Positions 1 to 5,749 of a stretch of 6,105 nt of DNA are shown one piece after another. The DNA comes from CAZPZZ01 sp964591245 (GTDB lineage: Bacteria > Acidobacteriota > Vicinamibacteria > Vicinamibacterales > UBA8438): positions 1-6,105 of the forward strand of contig CAZPZZ010000200.1 in the NCBI GenBank assembly GCA_964591245.1, read 5' to 3'. A program made the translations under genes and the position numbers. The notes under the pieces are model-generated. The model saw only the letters and a list, made by a program, of their open reading frames with translations, had not been told where the DNA came from and did no database searches. Within the stretch, counting starts at the first letter, position 1. Every line of letters begins with the position of its first letter.

Positions 1-514
1 AGGGATCGCTGACGAACAAGTGGCCTAAGCCGACCAGGTAGAAGAAGAGAAAGCCGTAAAACTGCGCGAAAGGCGCGCCTGCCGTGAAGGCGTTAGTCCA
101 GACGGGGAACTCCCCCGCTGCGATGGATTCTGAGGCGATTCTGGCGTAGGCGATGTGCGTACCGGCATCACCGGCCCAGGTAGGCTGGCCGGGAGCGAAG
201 TAGAATCGGACCAGAATCAGGCAGGTAATGGCGCAGAGGGCTAAGGCACCTCGTGCGGTGGCGAGGGCGCGATCGAGGCAGCGGGTCAGCGCACGGAACC
301 AGATTTCGGCGGCGACGAGGAGTTCGACAACGGTCAGGAGCGCGAAACCCAAGGCAATATCGAGGCGAGAGAATTCGATTTGGGCGGTGAGGTTGCGAGC
401 GAATGCAGCGAAGGAGACTAGGCCGGCGCCCGCGGGTTCGACTGCCAATTTGGTCAAGGTGAAGTACTGGAAAGCGAGCAGCAGGCCGACGAGAAGAGCG
501 AGGAGGATGGGCAT
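1..514 (-). CDS. N-terminal part of a polytopic membrane protein, GT-C glycosyltransferase-like (partial)
   Basis: Reading the minus strand from an ATG at 514-512 gives 171 residues with no stop before the left edge, so the C-terminal part is missing. Hydrophobic segments lie at about residues 2-20, 51-70, 88-106 and 151-168. Between the third and fourth is a hydrophilic stretch with GDAGTH (115-120), followed by a W/AGxPFxxFYGFLFFY pattern (about 139-160). This layout, with an acidic residue and a His after an early membrane helix and then an aromatic-rich helix, is known from GT-C type lipid-linked-sugar glycosyltransferases and related large membrane proteins, usually 500-900 residues long. 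I infer a role in transferring sugars at the cytoplasmic membrane; the substrate is unknown. An in-frame TGA at 538-536 excludes an upstream start, and no Shine-Dalgarno sequence precedes the ATG. It is divergent from the isomerase-like gene and probably not part of that operon. The membrane-protein call is firm; the GT-C label is moderate. Confidence 0.75.
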   Translation of the reverse strand, partial: MPILLALLVGLLLAFQYFTLTKLAVEPAGAGLVSFAAFARNLTAQIEFSRLDIALGFALLTVVELLVAAEIWFRALTRCLDRALATARGALALCAITCLILVRFYFAPGQPTWAGDAGTHIAYARIASESIAAGEFPVWTNAFTAGAPFAQFYGFLFFYLVGLGHLFVSDP

Positions 515-609
515 AAGATAAAGATAGGGTTTATATCACTCGGATAAAATTGACCGGCAGTCGACCGAATGTTATTTATACTCCACCAAAATATAAGGAG
601 AAGGGAAAA
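515..609. promoter_or_regulatory. Divergent intergenic promoter region
   Basis: This 95-bp spacer separates two divergent genes and is clearly richer in A+T than the coding DNA around it, as expected of a promoter region. For the minus strand there is TGATATAAA at 538-530, resembling an extended -10 element; it would place transcription start only about 10 bases before the ATG at 514. For the plus strand there is TATACT at 577-582 (one mismatch to the -10 consensus) and TTGACC at 550-555 (one mismatch to the -35 consensus). Their 21-bp spacing is longer than usual, so they may not work as a pair. GACCG occurs twice, at 552-556 and 563-567, 11 bp apart. These assignments come from motif similarity only. 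Confidence 0.4.
595..604 (+). promoter_or_regulatory. Ribosome binding site that fixes the start of the isomerase-like gene
   Basis: The purine run AAGGAGAAGG ends five bases before the ATG at 610, with its AAGGAG core nine bases away, a normal distance. It supports the ATG at 610 over an in-frame TTG at 550, which lacks such a site and would add 20 residues unlike the start of a TIM barrel. Confidence 0.8.
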
Positions 610-1440
610 ATGAAATTTCAGGTCTATCAATCGTTCTGGGGCATGACGTCTTTGCCCTACGGCAGCGACGAAGAGTGGAGCATAGAGGAGAAGCTCGAGA
701 AGATCGCGGCGGCGGGTTTCGACGGGGTGGAATGGCTAATGGAGTACGAAGACCAGCGCAGGGAAATGGTGCCGATTTGCGACCGCTTGGGTCTGAAGCG
801 CTCGAATATCGTCTTTCCGTGGACGCCGGAGGAGTTTATCGACGATATCGCGGCGGCCAAAGACGGTGGGGCCTCGCACATCAATTTGCAGCCGATGCCG
901 ATGCCGCGGGCGGTCGCGCACGGGGTGCCCTACATCGTGCGCTTGATCGATATGGCAGCAGAGGCCGGTTACGAACTGTTTATCGAGACCCACCGCGACC
1001 GCATGACGACGGATATGTACTTCACCCTGGATCTGATCGAGGCGGTGCCGGATATGGTGCTGTGCGGCGATTTATCGCACTTCCTGGTCGGGCGCGAGTT
1101 TACGGGTCCGCCGCTGTCGGAAGCGAATCAGGCTTATATGGAGCAGATCCTGGAGCGCTGCGGCGCCTTCCACGGCCGGGTGGCCTCGCGCGAGCAGGTC
1201 CAGGTGCCGTTTTTGTTCGAGCACAACAAAGTGTGGCTGGATCTCTATGCGGGCTGGTGGGAGTACGGCTTCAAAAAGTTCAAAGCGCGGGCGGGCGAGG
1301 ACGACGTGCTGACCTTTGTGGTGGAGTTGGGGCCGCCGACCTATGCGATACAGGGCGCCGACGGCCAGGAGTTGTCAGATCGGTGGGAAGAGGCGATCTA
1401 TTTGAAAGATCTGGTGCGGGAGATCTGGGATCGGTGCTAG
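610..1440 (+). CDS. Sugar phosphate isomerase/epimerase-like TIM-barrel protein
   Basis: The 276-residue product has the length and layout of the xylose-isomerase-like TIM-barrel superfamily (AP endonuclease 2 / sugar phosphate isomerase-epimerase type). The first strand is followed by a helix and GFDGVEW (36-42), the usual first acidic position. Likely divalent-metal ligands occur in the expected order at strand ends: Glu126 in FIETHRD, Asp154 in CGDLSHF, His188 in FHGRVASRE and Glu239 in VVELGPP. These enzymes interconvert ketoses and aldoses or epimerise sugars through metal-assisted proton or hydride shifts; some are hydrolases or dehydratases. There is no signal peptide, so it is probably cytoplasmic. 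The start at 610 follows a good ribosome binding site. It lies 165 bp before the heparinase-like gene on the same strand, which suggests that it processes a sugar released by that protein. The fold is firm, the exact reaction unknown. Confidence 0.88.
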   Translation: MKFQVYQSFWGMTSLPYGSDEEWSIEEKLEKIAAAGFDGVEWLMEYEDQRREMVPICDRLGLKRSNIVFPWTPEEFIDDIAAAKDGGASHINLQPMPMPRAVAHGVPYIVRLIDMAAEAGYELFIETHRDRMTTDMYFTLDLIEAVPDMVLCGDLSHFLVGREFTGPPLSEANQAYMEQILERCGAFHGRVASREQVQVPFLFEHNKVWLDLYAGWWEYGFKKFKARAGEDDVLTFVVELGPPTYAIQGADGQELSDRWEEAIYLKDLVREIWDRC

Positions 1441-1605
1441 TCGCCGCCGGGCGAGATTGCCCGTGGTCTGAACCACAGGTAAACCGTCCGTTGTGTCTTC
1501 CTGCTGCTTGCTCTTAAGCTGCTGCTTCTGCCTGCACCTGGCAGGACCAGCCGTAACAGGACCGGGATGCGGTCTACCGATGGCCGGACTCGCCAAGGGG
1601 GTGCC
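1441..1605 (+). other. Intergenic leader with small hairpins before the lyase gene
   Basis: This 165-bp stretch holds no supportable gene. Right after the isomerase-like stop codon there are two adjoining short hairpins: CGGGC (1448-1452) with GCCCG (1459-1463), then GTGGT (1463-1467) with ACCAC (1472-1476). They share base 1463, so they cannot both form completely. A third lies at CTGCC (1528-1532) with GGCAG (1540-1544). CTGCTGCTT is repeated at 1501-1509 and 1519-1527. No T-run follows any hairpin, so I see no intrinsic terminator and expect read-through into the lyase gene. The strand given assumes the flanking gene direction. Confidence 0.4.
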
Positions 1606-4305
1606 ATGCCCATTCAGAAAGTGCACATCGCCCGCGAAAACGCCCGCCGCTACCCGTGGGCGCGGGAAATAGTTGACGGCTGGCGGCGCGATGTTGCCTA
1701 CGCCCTGCAGCAGGAGCGGTCGTTTTTCGAGCAGATGATCCCGATTCTGACGCCGTGGCCCGAATACGGGCAGAATTGCCCCGCCTGCGTGGGGCGGCTG
1801 TCGGCGATGGGGGAGACGGGGCTGTACGAATGGGATGTGCGCGACCCGGAGCGGCTAGTCTGCAAATACTGCAAAACCGAATATCCCAACGCTGACTACC
1901 CCGAGACGGGCCAACTCGTCGCGTCGGCGATGGGGCAGACCTTCAGCTATTATCTCAACGACTCCGAGCGCGCTCATCCCGAGGACACCAGCGGCACCCA
2001 TGCCTATCGCTGGGTGACCTTCCCGGTGCACACCAGCTGGAGCGGTGTGCTGCGCTCGAAGCAGGGCCGCTGGTGTTTGCAGCAGGTGCTGCCCCTGGCG
2101 CAGCTCTACGCGCTGACCGGCGATATTGCCTGCGCGGAGCGCGCCATCTGGATACTGGAGATCGCGGCGCGGCGCTATCCCCACTGGCTCTTCCACTCCT
2201 ACGACGGTACCTATGCCGATGCCCCGCCCGGCGAGGTCGCGGTCGAACTGGGCCGACATCCGCGCGGGGGCCGGTTTTCGCCGGAGACCATTATCACCGC
2301 TTTTGCGGGGCGCCACCGCGACCCGAGCGGCGAGTGGACGGCGCTGTTTAACGGCTTCTGGGGTGCGGGTCGCTTCGGCTGCAGCGGCGGCGACGCCGGA
2401 ACTGTACTGGAATTGACTCTGGCCTACGAGCTGATCTGCGACGCTATCGATGCCGAGGCGGAGCGCCGGGTTCGCGAGGATCTGATCCTGGCCGCTTGCG
2501 ACGATATGGAGTGCTGGGACGAGATCAACAACAAGTGCGGTCCCGGGCGGGCGCTGAGCGCGCTGGTGGGGCGGCTGTTCGACCGGCCGACCAGCGTGCG
2601 GCGGGCGAACGACGGTTTTGCGGCGTTGTTGGAAAAGGGTTTTCACCTGGATGGTTTCTGCACGGAGTCGCCTTCGTATTCGGATATGTTCCTCCATCTG
2701 ATGCGACAGATTCCCGACTTGCTGGCCGGTTATTCCGATCCGGAGAATTATGCTCCAGCGGAAGGCGAGCGCATCGTCGATTTCGACCCCTACGCACACT
2801 TCGAGCGCTATCGGCTGGCGCTCGAGAGCATGATCCGCATGCTCGATCCCAACCTAAAATACCCGGTCATCGGCGACACCCATGCCGGCGGGGGGCTGCA
2901 GCCGATCCACGCCGAGGTGCTGACGGCGCACTATGGCGCGGCGTATGCCGGCCTGTTGGAAAAGACGCTGGGCGCTCCGCTGGCCGCAGCCGGCAGCGAA
3001 TATGCACTGTGGCACCGCGACCCGGACCTGCAAGTCGATAAGGCCGCTCCGCTGCCTTTGCGCAGCGAGTGGTTTCCCGGCTGGCAGGTGGGGGTGTTGC
3101 GCGGCGGGGAGGCACACGGGCACACCGCGTTTTACTTCAATGGCTATGCGCAGGGCGGGCACCGCCACAGCGATACGCTGGGCATCAGCTATATCGCGCA
3201 CGGGGTTGAGATGGCCGCCGACCGCGGCTATATATGGGACGATCCGCGCGGCGCCTGGACTAAGGGTACTCTGTCGCACAATATCGCCAGCGTCGACGGG
3301 CAGAAGCAGAATCACCGCGACCGGCGCTCGATGCTCGAGCTCTTCGGGCGCGGTCCGGGGGTCGAGATTGTGCAGGCGGCGGCGCTGGCCTACGAGCAGT
3401 GCGATCTCTATCGGCGAACCTGCGCGCTGGTGCAGCGGACCGACGGCGGGACGTATGCGGTGGATTTTTTTCGGCTGGCGGGCGGCCAGACGCACCACTA
3501 CGGCTTCCATTGCAATGGGGCACTGGTCGGCATTCAGGGCGCAGACTTCGCCGCGCTGGCCGATGCGGGAGCGGTGCTGGAGGAGTGGTCGCAGTGGGTC
3601 GAACGGCCGCGCGCGGCGCGGTGGGAGGGCCCGGTCGTGGCGACCTGGGCGCACGAAGGGGTCCATATGGACCTGCACCTGCTCGGCGCCGGGGCGCGGC
3701 TGCTCGTGGCCGACGCGCCCGGCTGGCGCAGCTGCGACGGCAGCCAGCTCAACGCGCCGCCGGTGCAGCAGATTCTGGCCGAGCGCAGCGGGGGTGCCAG
3801 TATTTACGCCGCCGTCATGGTGCCCTACGAGGGGGCGGATTCACCCATAAACGGTGTGCGTCTGATCGACTGTGGGGATGGTGCCCTGGCCGTCGAGGTG
3901 TCGCTGGCGGATCGCACCGATTATATAATTTCCGCGCCCGATGATGAGGAGCGGACCTACGGCCCCGTGGTGCTGGCCGGGCGCTTCGGCCTGGTCTCGG
4001 TTGCTGGCGACGGTCGGCCGCTCAGCGGCTATCTGCTTGCTGGCACGCACCTGGTCTGCGGCGATATGGAGTGCACGCTGCCCGCTGGCCACACCCGCCT
4101 GCCCGTCGCGGCGGTAGCGGGCAGGACGTTGCAGTTGGCGCAGTCCGTTGCGGAGGAAGTGCGAGCCTTTAGTCATTGGGCGCTGATCGGCGGGACGGGC
4201 TACGAGATCGCGCAATTGGCCGCCGACGCGCTACACGTGGGCGACTATCCCCTGGTTGCGGATGAGGTAGTGACCCTATTGCACCAGCGGACGTGGACGC
4301 GCTAG
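1606..4305 (+). CDS. Heparinase II/III-family protein, putative polysaccharide or oligosaccharide lyase
   Basis: The 899-residue product resembles the heparinase II/III superfamily (the fold of PL12, PL15, PL17 and PL21 lyases), which cleave uronate-containing glycans by beta-elimination. An N-terminal module carries CPAC (58-61) and CKYC (86-89), a possible zinc knuckle. An alpha/alpha-toroid-like helical region spans about 150-470, and a beta-rich region resembling the heparinase II/III C-terminal domain begins near 489. Candidate catalytic residues are Asn308/Asn309 (EINNKCG), Tyr358 (SPSYSD), His519/His521 (GGHRHSD) and His558 (LSHNIAS). No signal peptide is visible, unlike secreted heparinases, so a cytoplasmic oligosaccharide lyase is likely. 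It is longer than the roughly 630-770 residues I expect for heparinases. I chose the ATG at 1606 because AAGGGGG lies just upstream; the in-frame ATG at 1567 would add 13 polar residues. The isomerase-like gene upstream suggests a joint pathway. The substrate cannot be read from the sequence, and lyase activity is inferred. Confidence 0.85.
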   Translation: MPIQKVHIARENARRYPWAREIVDGWRRDVAYALQQERSFFEQMIPILTPWPEYGQNCPACVGRLSAMGETGLYEWDVRDPERLVCKYCKTEYPNADYPETGQLVASAMGQTFSYYLNDSERAHPEDTSGTHAYRWVTFPVHTSWSGVLRSKQGRWCLQQVLPLAQLYALTGDIACAERAIWILEIAARRYPHWLFHSYDGTYADAPPGEVAVELGRHPRGGRFSPETIITAFAGRHRDPSGEWTALFNGFWGAGRFGCSGGDAGTVLELTLAYELICDAIDAEAERRVREDLILAACDDMECWDEINNKCGPGRALSALVGRLFDRPTSVRRANDGFAALLEKGFHLDGFCTESPSYSDMFLHLMRQIPDLLAGYSDPENYAPAEGERIVDFDPYAHFERYRLALESMIRMLDPNLKYPVIGDTHAGGGLQPIHAEVLTAHYGAAYAGLLEKTLGAPLAAAGSEYALWHRDPDLQVDKAAPLPLRSEWFPGWQVGVLRGGEAHGHTAFYFNGYAQGGHRHSDTLGISYIAHGVEMAADRGYIWDDPRGAWTKGTLSHNIASVDGQKQNHRDRRSMLELFGRGPGVEIVQAAALAYEQCDLYRRTCALVQRTDGGTYAVDFFRLAGGQTHHYGFHCNGALVGIQGADFAALADAGAVLEEWSQWVERPRAARWEGPVVATWAHEGVHMDLHLLGAGARLLVADAPGWRSCDGSQLNAPPVQQILAERSGGASIYAAVMVPYEGADSPINGVRLIDCGDGALAVEVSLADRTDYIISAPDDEERTYGPVVLAGRFGLVSVAGDGRPLSGYLLAGTHLVCGDMECTLPAGHTRLPVAAVAGRTLQLAQSVAEEVRAFSHWALIGGTGYEIAQLAADALHVGDYPLVADEVVTLLHQRTWTR
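1774..1872 (+). other. Paired CxxC motif (possible zinc knuckle) in the lyase-like protein
   Basis: Codons in this stretch encode NCPACVG and, 24 residues after the first pair, CKYCKTEYPN. Two CxxC pairs at this spacing are a standard four-cysteine zinc-ribbon arrangement. The motif lies before the helical toroid, so it is more likely structural, or involved in partner binding, than catalytic. Metal binding is inferred from the cysteine spacing alone. Confidence 0.5.
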
Positions 4306-4330
4306 GGTCGATTTTTCAGCCGCACCCTAG
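4302..4330. terminator. Inverted repeat between convergent genes, possible bidirectional terminator
   Basis: CTAGGGT (4302-4308) and ACCCTAG (4324-4330) form a perfect 7-bp inverted repeat with a 15-base loop. Each arm contains the TAG stop codon of one of the converging genes (4303-4305 plus, 4329-4327 minus). The position between convergent genes fits a shared terminator. However, the only T-run (4312-4316) is in the loop, so it is not a classical intrinsic terminator on either strand. Confidence 0.4.
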
Positions 4331-5622
4331 GCAAAGCGCAGCGAATAGAGATCGCCGTCCTCGATAACGAAGCGAAGACGAACGCTTTGGCCGGCCAGCG
4401 CCGCCGCGCTTTTGTCCCCCTGCCAGCGCAAGACGCGCTCGATGTGGTCGCCCACCAGCGGCGCGCAATCGCGCAGGCGGTAGCCGCGCAAGGCCCTGGA
4501 GTCGATGCCGCGAATCTCGACGCGGAGCGAGCCGGCGGCAGAGGTTGAGAAGTTGAGCCGGAGGTCGCCGCCGTCCAGGCGCAAGGGTTTGGTCAACAGC
4601 TCCCCACCTCTGGCGCCGCCGCGCAGCGAGACAAAGCCGTCGGTGCGCAAGGTGTAGCGGCGGTCGTTGACGTAGATCGACAACTCACAATCGGAAGTCG
4701 GCACCGTGCGCCAGGCCGCGTAGTTGGCGCGATTCCCCCAACGGTGCGGGTCGAGCCCGGGGCGGATAAAGGCCTCGGTGAAGGGGCGTGCGTAGTGCCG
4801 GTCGCCGGCGCGGCTGGACATAAAGAGGATGTCGGTGGAACTGCCGCGTTCGGGCACGAAGCGCGTCGGCAGGGCCAGGTAGATATGCGGGGCGCGAAAA
4901 TAGGGATGGGTGCCGCTGGTGTAGAGGTGCTCGCCGGGCAGGTTGGGGTCCATGGCCACGGGCCTGGACCAGTGGACGAAGTCGGCGGAGGTGGTGCGGC
5001 TGATGGTGCGCAGGCGGCCGTGCGAGGTGTTCCAGGTGCGGAAATAGCAGACGTATTGCTTTTCTACCGTGGACCAGAACGACACATTCTGCGAGTCGAA
5101 GGCGAAGTCGCGCGAGGTCAGCACCGGCCCGGCCTGCAGCTTGCGCCAGCGCAGGCCGTCGGGCGAGCCCCAGGCGTAGGCACCGCCGCCCGGGTGCACG
5201 CCGCCGAGCGCCTTGTAGCGGCGCGCCGGGCTGGCGGCAGGGTTTTCGTCGCGGAAGGGCGTGAAGTTGTGGCTGCCAGTCGAGGTGCCGGCCAGCACGA
5301 TATTGTTGTGGCGCGAGCCGTCGATCTGGTAGAGACCGAGCCGCGGTTTGCGCCAGCGGATGCCGTCGTTGCTTTCGAGATATTCGGTCAATTCTCCCGG
5401 ATGGCCGTCGTATTGTTCGCCCTGATAGCTCTTGCGCACGGTGCGTTGGTAGCGGCGGTAGCGGCCGTCCTCGTGCAGGATGGTGGTGTAGCACACCCGC
5501 GAGCGGCCATGTTCCGGCGGCATCAGCACGGGCTGGTGCAGGTGCAGACGCGCATCGCCCTTGATGCGCTCGATGAGATAGTCGTCGGTGAAGAGCTCCA
5601 GTCGGGAGCCGAGTGCGATCAC
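4327..5622 (-). CDS. Predicted five-bladed beta-propeller, glycoside-hydrolase-like protein with C-terminal beta-sandwich
   Basis: The 431-residue product opens with LFTDDYLIE (10-18), a signature I recognise from uncharacterised carbohydrate-active-type proteins of Planctomycetota and similar genomes. Blade-like repeats appear at 81-93 (SNDGIRWRKP), 150-162 (SPDGLRWRKL) and 207-221 (SADFVHWSRP). They resemble the S-x-DG-x-x-W pattern of GH32/GH43/GH62-type five-bladed propellers. Other conserved-looking stretches are GSHNFTPFRD (116-125), FDSQNVSFW (175-183) and THPYFRAPHIY (238-248). From about 325 to the end lies a beta-sandwich-like module (RTDGFVSL...STSAAGSLRVEI...). No signal peptide is visible. 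The start is a GTG at 5622-5620 preceded by a strong AGAGGAGG; this codon overlaps the stop of the small upstream ORF by four bases (GTGA), suggesting translational coupling. Asp13/Asp14 and Asp176 are candidate catalytic acids by analogy. A glycosidase role is inferred; the substrate is unknown. Confidence 0.8.
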   Translation of the reverse strand: MIALGSRLELFTDDYLIERIKGDARLHLHQPVLMPPEHGRSRVCYTTILHEDGRYRRYQRTVRKSYQGEQYDGHPGELTEYLESNDGIRWRKPRLGLYQIDGSRHNNIVLAGTSTGSHNFTPFRDENPAASPARRYKALGGVHPGGGAYAWGSPDGLRWRKLQAGPVLTSRDFAFDSQNVSFWSTVEKQYVCYFRTWNTSHGRLRTISRTTSADFVHWSRPVAMDPNLPGEHLYTSGTHPYFRAPHIYLALPTRFVPERGSSTDILFMSSRAGDRHYARPFTEAFIRPGLDPHRWGNRANYAAWRTVPTSDCELSIYVNDRRYTLRTDGFVSLRGGARGGELLTKPLRLDGGDLRLNFSTSAAGSLRVEIRGIDSRALRGYRLRDCAPLVGDHIERVLRWQGDKSAAALAGQSVRLRFVIEDGDLYSLRFA

Positions 5623-5747
5623 AGCGGTACCTCCTCTGGTCTATCGATTTTATCCTCGTTCAGTGCGAAGCCCAGGCCCGGCGCTTTGGGCGCGGTGTCG
5701 GTGGTCTGGCGGTTGCCGCTGATGCGGAACGCGCTTTTCCGGGTCAT
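5619..5747 (-). pseudogene. Probable C-terminal remnant of an enolase-superfamily gene (or small coupled ORF)
   Basis: An ATG at 5747-5745, two bases after the LysR stop, opens a 42-codon frame. Its middle reads APKAPGLGFALNEDKI (residues 19-34). This closely matches the typical end of mandelate racemase/muconate lactonizing enzymes, which finish with a pattern like PxGPGLGVELDEDxL. Family members are about 350-400 residues long, so nearly all of the barrel, with its metal ligands and catalytic lysines, is absent; what remains cannot be catalytic. I read it as the tail left after a deletion. The alternative is a genuine short ORF whose job is to couple translation: its TGA overlaps the GTG start of the propeller gene, and it contains that gene's ribosome binding site. 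It has no strong ribosome binding site of its own. The similarity is from memory of the family pattern. Confidence 0.45.
5630..5637 (-). promoter_or_regulatory. Strong ribosome binding site for a GTG start
   Basis: Read on the minus strand, AGAGGAGG lies seven bases before the GTG at 5622. It is the strongest Shine-Dalgarno sequence in the window and supports initiation at GTG, because no ATG lies near the conserved N-terminus. It sits inside the last codons of the upstream 42-codon ORF. Confidence 0.85.
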
Positions 5748-5749
5748 TT

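Noticed and set aside
228..521. Plus-strand frame of 97 codons at the left edge
   Set aside because: It is antisense to the membrane protein, whose minus-strand translation shows clear hydrophobic helices; the plus-strand product is merely Arg/Ala-rich.
550..609. TTG at 550 as an upstream start for the isomerase-like gene
   Set aside because: The ATG at 610 has a good ribosome binding site and begins directly at the first barrel strand; the extra 20 residues would be translated from what looks like promoter DNA.
675..1517. Plus-strand open frame of 280 codons overlapping the isomerase-like gene
   Set aside because: It is the alternate frame of a gene with clear metal-ligand motifs; the product is Gly/Arg-rich with no recognisable domain.
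1501..1527. CTGCTGCTT direct repeat as a CRISPR or mobile element end
   Set aside because: Only two 9-base copies in a pyrimidine-rich stretch, with no spacer pattern, target-site duplication or transposase nearby.
1855..2799. Minus-strand open frame of 314 codons inside the lyase-like gene
   Set aside because: It lies opposite the recognisable toroid region and its product has no family pattern; long antisense frames are common in GC-rich genes.
4311..4316. T-run after the lyase-like gene as a classical intrinsic terminator
   Set aside because: The Ts fall inside the loop of the only stable inverted repeat rather than just after a GC-rich stem.
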